The notes beneath the pieces were generated by a model. The model saw nothing but the letters and a program-made list of their open reading frames with translations, did no database searches and had not been told where the DNA came from. A stretch of DNA of 64,000 bases from positions 345,499 to 409,498 of the forward strand of contig NZ_JBHLUE010000034.1 in NCBI RefSeq assembly GCF_042434095.1. Reading direction: 5' to 3'. Made by a program: the position numbers and the translations under genes. The DNA is from KBS50 sp042434095. GTDB taxonomy: Bacteria > Actinomycetota > Actinomycetes > Mycobacteriales > Micromonosporaceae. This document shows, one piece after another, positions 33,962 through 43,095 of the stretch (position 1 is its first letter; every line of letters starts with the position of its first letter).

Positions 33962-35362
33962 TCACGGATGGGTCATCCGGAGCACGTCCAGCGCCTCGTC
34001 CAGCTGCTCCTCGGTGAGCCGGCCCGACTCGACGTGCCCGCGCTCGATCACCACCTGCCGGATGGTGGCCTCCCGGGCCAGCGCCTCCTTGGCGATCGAG
34101 GCGGCCTCGTCGTACCCGAGGTGGCGGTTGAGCGGGGTGACGATCGACGGCGAGCCCTCGGCGTACGAGAGGCAGACGTCCGCGTTCGCGACCAGGTCGA
34201 CCACGCAGCGGTCGGCCAGCAGGCGGCTCACCGCGGCCAGCAGCCGGATCGATTCCAGCAGGTTGCGGCCGAGCACCGGCAGCATGACGTTGAGCTCGAA
34301 GTCGCCCTGGCTGCCGGCGAAGCCCACGGCCGCGTCGTTGCCGATCACCTGCGCGCAGACCTGCCGGACGGCCTCCGGCACGACCGGGTTCACCTTGCCG
34401 GGCATGATCGAGGAACCCGGCTGGAGGTCCGGGATGCGCAGCTCGCGCAGCCCGGCCCGGGGACCCGAACCCATCCAGCGGAGGTCGTTGACGATCTTGT
34501 AGAGCCCCACGGCGATGGTCTTGAGCTGGCCCGAGGTCTCCACCAGCGCGTCCCGGGCGCCCTGCGCCTCGAAGTGGTTGCGGGCCTCGGTCACCGGCAG
34601 GCCGGTCTGCTCGCGCAGCCGGTCGATCACCCGGGCCGCGAAGCCGACCGGGGTGTTGATGCCGGTGCCCACCGCCGTGCCGCCGAGCGGCAGCTCGGCC
34701 AGCCGGGGCAGCACGCCCTGGATCCGCTCGACGCCGTACCGGACCTGGGCCGCGTACCCGGAGAACTCCTGGCCGAGGGTGACCGGCGTGGCGTCCATCA
34801 GGTGGGTCCGGCCGGCCTTCACCACCGTCTCGAACTCCGCCGACTTGCCCTCCAGCGCGCCGGCCAGGTGCTCCAGCGCCGGCACCAGGTCGTGGATGAC
34901 GGCCTGCGTGGCGGCCAGGTGGATCGAGGACGGGAAGACGTCGTTGCTCGACTGCGAGGCGTTGACGTCGTCGTTCGGGTGCACGTCCCGGCCCAGTTCC
35001 CGGGACGCCAGCGTGGCGATCACCTCGTTGGTGTTCATGTTGGACGAGGTGCCCGAGCCGGTCTGGAAGACGTCCACCGGGAACTGGTCGTCGTAGCCGC
35101 CGTCCGCCACGTGCGCCGCGGCGGTGGCGATGGCCGAGGCCACCTCCGGGTCGAGCACACCCAACTCGGCGTTGATCTGCGCGGCCGCGCCCTTGATCTG
35201 GGCCAGCGCGCGGATGTGTGCCGGCTCGAGCCCGCGGCCGGAGATCGGGAAGTTCTGCACCGCCCGCTGGGTCTGGGCCCGCCACAGCGCCTCGGCCGGC
35301 ACCTCGACCTCGCCCATCGTGTCGCGTTCGATCCGGAATCCGGCATCCTCTGGAGTCGTCAC
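33962..35362 (-). CDS. fumC: Fumarate hydratase class II
   Basis: 466 residues of the fumarase/aspartase superfamily. The signature GSSIMPGKVNPV (about 311-322) is complete, with TGSGTSSNMNTNEVIA (about 100) and GRTHLMDATPVTLGQEF (about 180) also intact, supporting fumarase rather than aspartase. Reaction: reversible hydration of fumarate to L-malate in the TCA cycle, as a homotetramer without iron. The start is GTG 35362 with AGGATGGGG upstream. The adjacent gene is the unrelated class I enzyme. Confidence 0.93.
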   Translation of the reverse strand: MTTPEDAGFRIERDTMGEVEVPAEALWRAQTQRAVQNFPISGRGLEPAHIRALAQIKGAAAQINAELGVLDPEVASAIATAAAHVADGGYDDQFPVDVFQTGSGTSSNMNTNEVIATLASRELGRDVHPNDDVNASQSSNDVFPSSIHLAATQAVIHDLVPALEHLAGALEGKSAEFETVVKAGRTHLMDATPVTLGQEFSGYAAQVRYGVERIQGVLPRLAELPLGGTAVGTGINTPVGFAARVIDRLREQTGLPVTEARNHFEAQGARDALVETSGQLKTIAVGLYKIVNDLRWMGSGPRAGLRELRIPDLQPGSSIMPGKVNPVVPEAVRQVCAQVIGNDAAVGFAGSQGDFELNVMLPVLGRNLLESIRLLAAVSRLLADRCVVDLVANADVCLSYAEGSPSIVTPLNRHLGYDEAASIAKEALAREATIRQVVIERGHVESGRLTEEQLDEALDVLRMTHP

Positions 35363-35406
35363 GCACCCCATCCTGCCCCGCCCCCGCCCCACCCGCAGAT
35401 GAGCCG

Positions 35407-35459
35407 AAAGGAAGGGCCCCTTCTTATCGCTTTTTGTATAGGAAGGGGCCCTTCCTAAC
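35407..35459. repeat. Dispersed GGGCCC double-palindrome element, copy 5
   Basis: Opposite orientation to copies 2-4: arms GGAAGGGCCCCTT and GGAAGGGGCCCTTCC around CTTATCGCTTTTTGTATA. It lies between the two fumarase genes, in the leader region of fumC. Confidence 0.85.
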
Positions 35460-35506
35460 ACCTGAAACCGGCGCCGGGCGCGCCGCGGACGGGAGCGCCG
35501 GCGTCC

Positions 35507-37177
35507 CTAGCTGCGGCCGATGGTGAGGACCGGCTTGGTGACCTCGGCGAAGAAGTCGTTGCCCTTGTCGTCCACCACGATGAACGCCGGGAAGTCCTCG
35601 ACGTCGATCTTCCAGACCGCTTCCATGCCCAGCTCGGGGTATTCGAGCACCTCGACGTGCTTGATGCAGTCCTGGGCGAGCCGGGCCGCGGGGCCGCCGA
35701 TCGAGCCGAGGTAGAAGCCGCCGTGCTCGGCGCAGGACCGCGTCACCTGGCTGGACCGGTTGCCCTTCGCGAGCATCACGTACGACCCGCCGGCCGCCTG
35801 GAACTTCTGTACGTACGCGTCCATCCGGCCGGCCGTGGTGGGCCCGAACGAGCCGGAGGCGTAGCCCTCCGGCGTCTTCGCCGGGCCCGCGTAGTAGACC
35901 GCGTGGTCCCGCAGGTACTGCGGCATCGGCTCGCCCGCGTCCAGCCGCTCGGCGATCTTGGCGTGCGCGATGTCCCGGGCCACCACGAGCGGGCCGGTCA
36001 GCGACAGCCGGGTCTTGACCGGATATTTCGCCAGCTCGGCGCGGATCTCGGCCATCGGCCGGTTGAGATCGACCCGGACCACCTCGGCGCCGGCGTCCAG
36101 CTGGCCCTCGGTGACGTCCGGCAGGAACCGCGCCGGGTCGGTCTCCAGCCGCTCCAGCCAGACCCCGGACGGGGTGATCTTGGCGACGGCCTGGCGGTCG
36201 GCCGAGCAGGAGACCGCGATGGCCACCGGGCAGGAAGCGCCGTGCCGGGGCAGCCGGACCACGCGTACGTCGTGGCAGAAGTACCGGCCGCCGAACTGCG
36301 CCCCGATGCCGAACTGCCGGGTCAGCTCCAGCACCTCCGCCTCCAACTCCAGGTCCCGGAAGCCGTGCCCGGTCATCGAGCCCACCGTGGGCAGCGCGTC
36401 CAGGTATTTGGCGCTGGCGTACTTGGCCGTCTTCAACGCGTACTCGGCCGAGGTGCCGCCGATCACGATGGCCAGATGGTACGGCGGGCACGCGGCCGTG
36501 CCGATCAGCCGCAGCTTCTCCTCCAGGAACCGCATCATCCGACTCGGGTTCAGCAGCGCCTTGGTCTCCTGGTAGAGGTAGGACTTGTTGGCCGAGCCGC
36601 CGCCCTTGGCCATGAACAGGAACTTGTACGCGTCGGCGTGCCCGTCCGGGTCCTCGGCGTACAGGTCGATCTGCGCCGGCAGGTTCGTCCCGGTGTTCCG
36701 CTCGTCCCACATGGTCAGCGGGGCGAGCTGGGAGTAGCGCAGGTTGAGCCGGGTGTACGCCTGGAAGACGCCGCGGGCGATGGCCTCCGCGTCCCCGCCG
36801 TCGGTGAGCACGTGCCGCCCGCGCTTGCCCATCACGATGGCCGTGCCGGTGTCCTGGCACATCGGCAACACCCCGCCGGCCGCGATGTTGGCGTTTCGCA
36901 GCAGGTCCAGCGCCACGAACCGGTCGTTCGGCGAGGCGGCCGGATCGTCGATGATCGACCGGAGCTGCGCCAGGTGGGCCGGGCGCAGGTAGTGCGCGAT
37001 GTCGTGCATGGCCTCGGCGGTCAAGGCCGTCAGCGCGGCCGGCTCCACGGTGAGGAAACGCCGGCCACCGGGACCGTGTACGACGTCGACGCCCTCGTCG
37101 GTGATCAACCGGTACTCGGCGCGGTCCGGCCCCACCGGCAGCAGGGGCGCGTAGGAGAAGTCGGCGGCACTGCTCAT
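35507..37177 (-). CDS. fumA: Fumarate hydratase class I (iron-sulfur)
   Basis: 556 residues in the single-chain class I arrangement: N-terminal alpha-type domain with MCQDTGTAIVMGKRG (about 115) and C-terminal beta-type domain with SFGPTTAGRMDAYV (about 450). Cysteines in MCQDTG, GTAACPPYH and SCAEHGG are the expected [4Fe-4S] ligands. Reaction: fumarate to malate. ATG 37177 has no ribosome-binding site, but TAGGCT lies 8 nt upstream and TTGTCA 19 nt before that, suggesting a leaderless transcript. Having this oxygen-sensitive enzyme beside fumC suggests condition-dependent use. Confidence 0.92.
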   Translation of the reverse strand: MSSAADFSYAPLLPVGPDRAEYRLITDEGVDVVHGPGGRRFLTVEPAALTALTAEAMHDIAHYLRPAHLAQLRSIIDDPAASPNDRFVALDLLRNANIAAGGVLPMCQDTGTAIVMGKRGRHVLTDGGDAEAIARGVFQAYTRLNLRYSQLAPLTMWDERNTGTNLPAQIDLYAEDPDGHADAYKFLFMAKGGGSANKSYLYQETKALLNPSRMMRFLEEKLRLIGTAACPPYHLAIVIGGTSAEYALKTAKYASAKYLDALPTVGSMTGHGFRDLELEAEVLELTRQFGIGAQFGGRYFCHDVRVVRLPRHGASCPVAIAVSCSADRQAVAKITPSGVWLERLETDPARFLPDVTEGQLDAGAEVVRVDLNRPMAEIRAELAKYPVKTRLSLTGPLVVARDIAHAKIAERLDAGEPMPQYLRDHAVYYAGPAKTPEGYASGSFGPTTAGRMDAYVQKFQAAGGSYVMLAKGNRSSQVTRSCAEHGGFYLGSIGGPAARLAQDCIKHVEVLEYPELGMEAVWKIDVEDFPAFIVVDDKGNDFFAEVTKPVLTIGRS

Positions 37178-37285
37178 GAGGGGCAAGCCTAGGACAGACC
37201 GGCCCATCGGTGACAACCGCCGGCTGCCCCCGCGACCGGTGGGGCCGCGCCGGACGAGTCGTACCAGCTCAGCGGCGACCCGGGA

Positions 37286-38743
37286 TCAGCCGGCGGCGCC
37301 GTCGGCCGGCGGCGGGCAGACCTCGTTCTTGGGCCCGCCACAGGTCGGGGCGGGCGTGGCCGGCACGCCGTCGCCGTTGCCGTCGCCGGTCGGGCTGCCG
37401 ACCGGGCGACCCGGCGCCGGGCCCGGTGCGCCCTGGATGGTGCCGAACGGCAGGTAGCCGATGTCCCGACCGTCGCCGATCACCATGCCGGCCGGGCCCA
37501 CCGCGAGCACCTTGGCGGTCGAGTGGACGTTCACCAGCTCCCGACCGGTCCGCGGGTCGACCGCGATGATCCGGTCCGGCTCGTTGTCGATGACCACAGC
37601 GGCGTACGGGGTCAGCGCCACCGCGGCCTTGGCGTCGACCGACCGGGTCCAGCGCAGGCCGCCGAACGCCAGCTCGTGCGAGTTCACCGATTTCTGGTCG
37701 CCGGCCCGGGCCACCGCGTACCGGTCGTCGACCGCGAGCAGCTTCTCGCCGGCGGCGCCGGTCCACAGCTGCCGCCCGTCGTACGCGTCGAGGACCAGCT
37801 CGCGGCCGTCCGCGCCCACCCCGACCAGCACGTTCTGGCCGCCCTGCGGGTTTTCCCGCTGCGCGCAGCCGGCGCCGTCGGCGGTGCGCAGGTTGAGCCC
37901 GGTCCGCCGCCACACCTCCTGCCCGTTGGCCGGGTCGGTGGCCGTCACGGTGAAGTAGCAGGTGCCGTCGGCCGACCGGGCCTGGACCCGGACCACCCGG
38001 CCGCCCACCACGACGACCCGGTCCTCCTGCGCGGGCTTGGTGTTCTGCACGACCCGCCCGATGGCGGTGTCCACCACGACCACCTTGCCGTCCACCGGCA
38101 GCCCCAGCAGCGGCGGCATCAGCTGCGGGCCGGCCGCGTCGTCGTCCACCTGGCGGGCGTCGATGGGCCGCGGGTTGAGCCCCCGCGGGCTGTCGGCGGT
38201 GAGCCCGGTGCTCACGCCAGGGATGAAGGTGCTCCACAGCGCCGTGCTGCCGCGCGGATCCCAGGCGGTCAGGGTGCAGTCGGTGGAGCTGCTGCAGCGC
38301 GCGTCCAGCAGGGCGTTCCGGTATGCCCAGACGGCCTGCGCCGAGGTGTCCTTGCGGCGCACCGTCCCGCTGGTCGGGTCGAGCACGTCGTACCCCCTGG
38401 TCAGCAGCTTGCCGACCAGGACCACCGCGTCCGGTCCGTCGCCGGCCACCGCGGCCCAGTCGGCCTTGCGCTGCCAGAGCTGCACGCCGGTGGCCCGGCT
38501 GCGGGCCTCGACCACGGTCCGCTCCTCGACCACCACGGCGTCGCCGGCGATGGTGGCGGTGGTGGGCGTGCCGCCCATCTGCTGCTGCCAGGCCGGCTTG
38601 GGGTCGGACAGCGCCCGGCTGGAGCTGGCCCACTGCCACATCTTGGGGAAGGGGTTCCAGACGCCGGTCACGGCCAGGATGACGACCGCCACCGCCGCGA
38701 AGGCCAGCCAGCACTTCACGCAAGGGCCGTTCCCCTTCGCCAC
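37286..38743 (-). CDS. Membrane-anchored PQQ-like beta-propeller protein
   Basis: 485 residues with one N-terminal transmembrane segment (CWLAFAAVAVVILAVTGVW, about 11-29) and an extracellular beta-propeller of PQQ-type blades, recognisable by repeats such as RATGVQLWQRKADW, DPANGQEVWRRTGL, DAYDGRQLWTGAAG and DPRTGRELVNVHS. Several cysteine pairs may form disulfides. The function of these actinobacterial proteins is unknown; no PQQ ligands or dehydrogenase signature are seen. It starts at GTG 38743 in a leaderless context (TACGGT, 6 nt). A related protein is at 43096-44463. Confidence 0.75.
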   Translation of the reverse strand: MAKGNGPCVKCWLAFAAVAVVILAVTGVWNPFPKMWQWASSSRALSDPKPAWQQQMGGTPTTATIAGDAVVVEERTVVEARSRATGVQLWQRKADWAAVAGDGPDAVVLVGKLLTRGYDVLDPTSGTVRRKDTSAQAVWAYRNALLDARCSSSTDCTLTAWDPRGSTALWSTFIPGVSTGLTADSPRGLNPRPIDARQVDDDAAGPQLMPPLLGLPVDGKVVVVDTAIGRVVQNTKPAQEDRVVVVGGRVVRVQARSADGTCYFTVTATDPANGQEVWRRTGLNLRTADGAGCAQRENPQGGQNVLVGVGADGRELVLDAYDGRQLWTGAAGEKLLAVDDRYAVARAGDQKSVNSHELAFGGLRWTRSVDAKAAVALTPYAAVVIDNEPDRIIAVDPRTGRELVNVHSTAKVLAVGPAGMVIGDGRDIGYLPFGTIQGAPGPAPGRPVGSPTGDGNGDGVPATPAPTCGGPKNEVCPPPADGAAG

Positions 38744-38749
38744 CGGATC

Positions 38750-38755
38750 ACCGTA
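38750..38755 (-). promoter_or_regulatory. -10 box of the PQQ-like protein gene, leaderless type
   Basis: TACGGT, then GATCCG, then the GTG start, matching the cysS arrangement including the preceding GGC. Confidence 0.55.
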
Positions 38756-38820
38756 GCCAAGTTCACGTACAACCGTGGCACCCCGCAGGCGTGTCGCGGC
38801 CCTTTCCCGGGCGGGCGCCG

Positions 38821-38852
38821 CTACGGACCGTCGCGGCCGCGACGGTCCGTAG
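38821..38852. terminator. Perfect 32-bp palindrome, terminator-like
   Basis: A perfect inverted repeat (CTACGGACCGTCGCGG and its complement, no spacer), 9 nt after the stop of the Lrp-type gene. In RNA it gives a very stable hairpin without a U-tract, typical of actinobacterial terminators. Confidence 0.75.
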
Positions 38853-38860
38853 CGGCCGGC

Positions 38861-39361
38861 CTACGCGGCCGGCTGCCCGCCACCGATCGAGCGGACGAGC
38901 GGCAGGACGCGGTACGGGATCTGCTCGGCAAGCGCGATCAGGCTGGAGGCCCGGGTGATGCCCTCGTACGAGACGATCTGGTCGATCACCCGCTGCAGGT
39001 CGGTGTTGGACCGGGCCACGATCCGGCACAGCAGGTCGCTCGCCCCGGTGATCGTGTGCGCCTCGAGCACCTCGGGGATCCGGGCCAGGTGGGCCGTGAC
39101 GGCCTGGTGGCCGTGCCGCTGGCTGATCTCCAGGGTGACGAAGGAGGTCACCGCGAAGCCGATGGCGGCCGGCGAGATCTCCGGGCCGAAGCTCCGGATC
39201 ACGCCCCGGGAGAGCAGCTTGTCCAGCCGCGCCTGCACCGTGCCGCGGGCCACGCCGAGCCGGCGCGAGCACTCCAGCACCCCGATCCGGGGCTCCGCCG
39301 CGAGCAGATCCACGAGTCGGACATCCAGCCGATCAAGCTGGTCATCCTGTACAGCGTTCAT
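38861..39361 (-). CDS. Lrp/AsnC-family transcriptional regulator
   Basis: 166 residues. N-terminal helix-turn-helix (LDRLDVRLVDLLAAEPRIGV, then CSRRLGVARGTVQARLDKLL), then the RAM effector domain with GASDLLCRIVARSNTDLQRV and a glycine-rich effector site. It is divergent from hpd with a 129-nt shared promoter region, an arrangement conserved in actinomycetes. It is therefore the likely regulator of 4-hydroxyphenylpyruvate dioxygenase, responding to tyrosine or a related amino acid. The ligand is inferred. Confidence 0.88.
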   Translation of the reverse strand: MNAVQDDQLDRLDVRLVDLLAAEPRIGVLECSRRLGVARGTVQARLDKLLSRGVIRSFGPEISPAAIGFAVTSFVTLEISQRHGHQAVTAHLARIPEVLEAHTITGASDLLCRIVARSNTDLQRVIDQIVSYEGITRASSLIALAEQIPYRVLPLVRSIGGGQPAA

Positions 39362-39490
39362 GCCGGTTGACCATACGGAATGCGCAACCTGACCACCAGA
39401 TCGTCGGACAGTTGCCCAATGGCCAGGGGACCAGCGATCCTCGCCACAGGACGCCGCCCACGAAGCGGGCGCCAATTGGAGGGAGTCGCG

Positions 39491-40702
39491 ATGACCCAGG
39501 CGATCGACCGGCCGACCGACGGCGCAGGCGACGACGTTGACGTCGACGTACTGATCGGCGCCGTCGACCACGACATCTCGCATGACCCGTTCCCGGTGAA
39601 GGGCCTCGACTACGTCCACTTCATGGTCGGGAACGCCAAGCAGGCGGCGCACTACTACTCCACGGCGTACGGGATGACCTGCGTGGCGTACCGCGGGCCC
39701 GAGCAGGGCTACCGGGACTACGCCGAATACGTGCTGACCAGCGGTTCGGCCCGATTCGTCTTCACCGGCGCCGTGCGGCCGGACGCCCCCGGCGCCGCGC
39801 ACGTGGCCCGGCACAGCGACGGGGTCATCGACATCGCCATGGAGGTGCCGGACGTCGACGCCGCGTACGCGCACGCCACCGCGCAGGGCGCCACCGGGCT
39901 GGTCGAGCCGAACGACCTCACCGACGAGCACGGCACGGTACGGGTGGCCAGCATCGCCACCTACGGCGACACCCGGCACACGCTGGTCGACCGCTCCCGC
40001 TACACCGGGCCGTTCCTGCCCGGGTTCGTGGCCCGCGGCCCGATCGTGGACCGGCGGCCGGCCATCGAGGCCGGGCTCCAGCCCAAGCGGTTCTTCCAGG
40101 CCGTCGACCACGTGGTCGGCAACGTCGAACTCGGCAAGATGGACGAGTGGGTCGAGTTCTACAAGCGGGTCATGGGCTTCACCAACATGGCCGAGTTCGT
40201 CGGCGACGACATCGCCACCGATTACTCGGCGCTGATGTCCAAGGTCGTAGCGAGCGGCACCCGCAAGGTCAAGTTCCCGCTCAACGAGCCGGCCATCGCC
40301 CGGAAGAAGTCGCAGATCGACGAGTACCTGGAGTTCTACCAGGGCGCCGGCCCGCAGCACATCGCCGTGGCCACCAACGACATCCTCGGCAGCGTCGACG
40401 CCATGCGGGCGGCCGGCGTCGAGTTCCTGGACACCCCGGACTCGTACTACGACGACCCGGAGCTGCGGGCCCGGATCGGCAACGTCCGGGTGCCGATCGA
40501 GGAGCTGAAGTCCCGCAAGATCCTGGTGGACCGGGACGAGGACGGCTACCTGCTGCAGATCTTCACCAAGCCGGTGCAGGACCGGCCCACCGTGTTCTTC
40601 GAGCTGATCGAGCGGCACGGCTCGCTCGGCTTCGGCAAGGGCAACTTCAAGGCCCTGTTCGAGGCCATCGAGCGCGAGCAGGAGGCCCGCGGCAACCTGT
40701 GA
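39491..40702 (+). CDS. hpd: 4-hydroxyphenylpyruvate dioxygenase
   Basis: 403 residues with two vicinal-oxygen-chelate domains. Iron ligands: His in FFQAVDHVVGN (about 200), His in GPQHIAVAT (about 285) and Glu in VFFELIERHG (about 370). The C-terminal FGKGNFKALFEAIEREQ is the family gate helix. Reaction: 4-hydroxyphenylpyruvate plus O2 to homogentisate and CO2, the second step of tyrosine degradation. The ATG has GGAGGGAG upstream. The next steps (hmgA, fah) are 5-9 kb away in the window. Confidence 0.95.
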   Translation: MTQAIDRPTDGAGDDVDVDVLIGAVDHDISHDPFPVKGLDYVHFMVGNAKQAAHYYSTAYGMTCVAYRGPEQGYRDYAEYVLTSGSARFVFTGAVRPDAPGAAHVARHSDGVIDIAMEVPDVDAAYAHATAQGATGLVEPNDLTDEHGTVRVASIATYGDTRHTLVDRSRYTGPFLPGFVARGPIVDRRPAIEAGLQPKRFFQAVDHVVGNVELGKMDEWVEFYKRVMGFTNMAEFVGDDIATDYSALMSKVVASGTRKVKFPLNEPAIARKKSQIDEYLEFYQGAGPQHIAVATNDILGSVDAMRAAGVEFLDTPDSYYDDPELRARIGNVRVPIEELKSRKILVDRDEDGYLLQIFTKPVQDRPTVFFELIERHGSLGFGKGNFKALFEAIEREQEARGNL

Positions 40703-40816
40703 CCCGGTCCCACCCGGGCACGACGGTCGGCGTGGCGGTCCGGGAGGGCCGCCGCGCCGCTCGCGCCTACCCACACGCGGATAAGGTGCCAGCGTGAGAA
40801 TGTCGAGGTCCGCGCC

Positions 40817-41935
40817 GTGACGGTGCAACCGGGCTGGTACCGCGATCCGGCCGAGCCGAGCACGCAGCGCTACTGGGACGGCGAGGGGTGGATCGGCGCG
40901 CCGCTGCCGGTGGACGCCACGCCGCCCCCCGGCCCCCCGCCGGCCGAGCCCGAACCGGCAGGTCCGGCCGCCGAGCCGGCGAGCGGGCCGGGTAGCCCGG
41001 GCGGCGCGCCGAGCGGCGTCGTAGGCGAGCCCGGTGCGGCCCCGACCGCTCCGGCCGACCGCCCCGGGGGTACGTCCACCGGCGCGCACCCGCCGACCGG
41101 CGCCGCCGCGCCCGGCTGGGGCCAGGGTCAGCCACCGCCCGGCTGGGGCCAGGGTCAGCCACCGCCCGGCTGGGGCCAGGGCGCGCCATCCGGCTGGCCG
41201 CCGGGGACGCCGCCGCCGGGTTGGGGGCAGGCACCGCCCGGTTGGTCGGCCGGACCGCCACCCGGCTGGACCGGCAGCCCGGTGCCGCCCGGCTTCCGGT
41301 TCCCCGAGCCGCGCCCGCACGGCCTGGCGCTCGCCGCCCTCGGCCCGCGGCTCGTCGCGCGGCTCATCGACATCCTCGCCGTGCTGCTGCTCAACGTCGT
41401 GGTCAACGGCTGGTTCGTCTGGCGGTACGTGCAGGAGGTCGCCCCGGTCTACCGGGAGGTGCTCCGCCGGTCGATGGCCGGGGATTCGTCCACGGACAAC
41501 CTGCCCCAGGCCGGCGAGCAGGCGGCCGGGCTGCAGATCGCGATCCTGCTGATCATCGTGGCGCTGTGGTTCGCCTACGAGGTGCCGGCCGTGGCCACCA
41601 CCGGGCAGACCCTCGGCAAGCGGCTGATGGGCGTCAAGGTCGTCTCCGTGGGCGCCGACCCGGGGCTCACCTTCGGCCGGTCCATGCGCCGGTGGAACGT
41701 GCTGGGGGGCGTGCCGGTGTTCCTCTGGGTCTGCTGCGTGGGCTTCGTGATCCAGTTCATCGACAGCCTCTACCCGCTGTTCGACCGGCCGCTGCGCCAG
41801 GCGCTGCACGACAAGGCCGCGCAGACCGTGGTCGTCCGGGTTCCCCGGCCCGCCACCCGGGCCGGGGCGCGCGAAAACACAGCACAGGCCGACGGCGCCG
41901 GCGGCGCCGACAAACCCCAAGGAGGTTCCGAATGA
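40817..41935 (+). CDS. DUF2510 and RDD-family membrane protein
   Basis: 372 residues. The N-terminus is a DUF2510 domain (PGWYRDPAEPSTQRYWDGEG). About 40-165 is a Pro/Gly/Trp-rich linker with P-P-P-G-W-G-Q-G-Q repeats. The C-terminal RDD domain has three hydrophobic helices with LVARLIDILAVLLLNVVVNG and TTGQTLGKRLMGVKVV (RDD signature). Function is poorly known; some RDD proteins are ion antiporters. It starts at GTG 40817 and overlaps the aminotransferase gene by 4 nt. Confidence 0.8.
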   Translation: MTVQPGWYRDPAEPSTQRYWDGEGWIGAPLPVDATPPPGPPPAEPEPAGPAAEPASGPGSPGGAPSGVVGEPGAAPTAPADRPGGTSTGAHPPTGAAAPGWGQGQPPPGWGQGQPPPGWGQGAPSGWPPGTPPPGWGQAPPGWSAGPPPGWTGSPVPPGFRFPEPRPHGLALAALGPRLVARLIDILAVLLLNVVVNGWFVWRYVQEVAPVYREVLRRSMAGDSSTDNLPQAGEQAAGLQIAILLIIVALWFAYEVPAVATTGQTLGKRLMGVKVVSVGADPGLTFGRSMRRWNVLGGVPVFLWVCCVGFVIQFIDSLYPLFDRPLRQALHDKAAQTVVVRVPRPATRAGARENTAQADGAGGADKPQGGSE

Positions 41936-43038
41936 CCACCCCCGGCGACCCCGTGCCCGCCGTCCGGCTCACCCGTGCCGACCTCGACGCGCTGCCCAAC
42001 TACGTACCGGGACGAAGCCCGGCCGACCTCGCCCGCGAACTCGGCCTGCCGGAGGCCGTCAAGCTGGCCAGCAACGAGGTCCCGTACGGCCCGCTGCCCG
42101 GCGTGGTCGAGGCGGTGGCGGAGGCGGCCGCCACCGCGCACCGCTACCCGGACATGGGCGTGGTGGCGCTGCGCGACGCCCTCTCCGCGATGTTCGGCGT
42201 GGACGCGCAGCGGATCGCCACCGGCTGCGGCTCGGTGGCCCTGGCCGAGAATCTGGTACGCGCCACCTGCGTGCCCGGCGACGAGGTCGTCTACTCGTGG
42301 CGCTCCTTCGAGGCGTACCCGATCATCGCGGCGACCAGCGGCGCGACCAGCGTGCGGGTGCCCAACACGGCCGAGCACGGGCACGACCTCGCGGCCATGG
42401 CCGCGGCCGTGACCGACCGCACCCGCCTGGTCCTGGTCTGCAACCCGAACAACCCGACCGGCACCAGCCTGCGGCGCGCCGAGCTGGACGCCTTCCTGGA
42501 TGCCGTGCCCGAGCGCACGCTGGTGGTGCTGGACGAGGCGTACAAGGAGTTCGTCACCGACCCGGAGGTGCCGGACGGGCTGGCCGAGTACGGCGACCGG
42601 CCCAACGTGGCCGTGCTGCGCACCCTGTCCAAGGCGTGGGGCCTGGCCGGCCTGCGGATCGGCTACCTGGTCGCCCAGCCGGACGTGGCCACCGCCGTGC
42701 GCAAGGTGGTCACGCCGTTCTCCACCAGCGCGGTGGCCCAGGCCGCGGCGCTGGCCGCGCTGGGCCAGGCCGACGAGGTACGCCGGCGCTGCGCGCTGGT
42801 CATCGCCGAGCGGGACCGGGTCACCGCGGCCCTGCGCAAGCTGCTGCCGGACGTCCCGGAGAGCCAGGCCAACTTCGTCTGGCTGCCGCTGGGCGACCGG
42901 GCGGTGGAGTTCGGCCGGGCCTGCGAGGCGCGCGGGGTGATCGTCCGCCCGTTCCCCGGCGACGGCGTCCGGGTCACCATCGGTACGCCGGCCGAGAACG
43001 ACCTCTTCCTGGCCGTAGCCGAGGCCACCCTGACCTGA
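41932..43038 (+). CDS. HisC/aromatic aminotransferase-type PLP enzyme
   Basis: 368 residues, fold type I aminotransferase of the histidinol-phosphate/phenylalanine transaminase group. VCNPNNPTGTSL (about 165-176), VVLDEAYKEFV (about 200-210) and the PLP lysine in RTLSKAWGLAGLRIGYL (about 223-239) are all present. It lies 1.2 kb after hpd and far from other his genes, so an aromatic (tyrosine/phenylalanine) aminotransferase feeding hpd is likely; Pat-type and HisC-type cannot be separated with certainty. AAGGAGG precedes the ATG. Confidence 0.85.
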   Translation: MTTPGDPVPAVRLTRADLDALPNYVPGRSPADLARELGLPEAVKLASNEVPYGPLPGVVEAVAEAAATAHRYPDMGVVALRDALSAMFGVDAQRIATGCGSVALAENLVRATCVPGDEVVYSWRSFEAYPIIAATSGATSVRVPNTAEHGHDLAAMAAAVTDRTRLVLVCNPNNPTGTSLRRAELDAFLDAVPERTLVVLDEAYKEFVTDPEVPDGLAEYGDRPNVAVLRTLSKAWGLAGLRIGYLVAQPDVATAVRKVVTPFSTSAVAQAAALAALGQADEVRRRCALVIAERDRVTAALRKLLPDVPESQANFVWLPLGDRAVEFGRACEARGVIVRPFPGDGVRVTIGTPAENDLFLAVAEATLT

Positions 43039-43040
43039 CC

Positions 43041-43092
43041 CCCCTCGCCACCCCTCTCCCTCCCCGACCGCGGCGGGTGGGGCGAGGCGGGG
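43041..43092. terminator. Bidirectional GC-rich inverted repeat between convergent genes
   Basis: CCCCCTCGCCACCC and GGGTGGGGCGAGGCGGGGG form an imperfect hairpin in the 57-nt gap between the aminotransferase and the PQQ-like gene, so it can serve both strands. Confidence 0.6.
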
Positions 43093-43095
43093 GCG

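Noticed and set aside
35657..37192. A long plus-strand open frame opposite the class I fumarase
   Set aside because: Antisense shadow of a strongly conserved enzyme; no ribosome-binding site or recognisable motif.
39380..39490. A longer hpd protein starting about 37 codons upstream
   Set aside because: The extra N-terminus is Arg/Ser-rich and covers the promoter shared with the divergent regulator. ATG 39491 has GGAGGGAG upstream and matches the family start.
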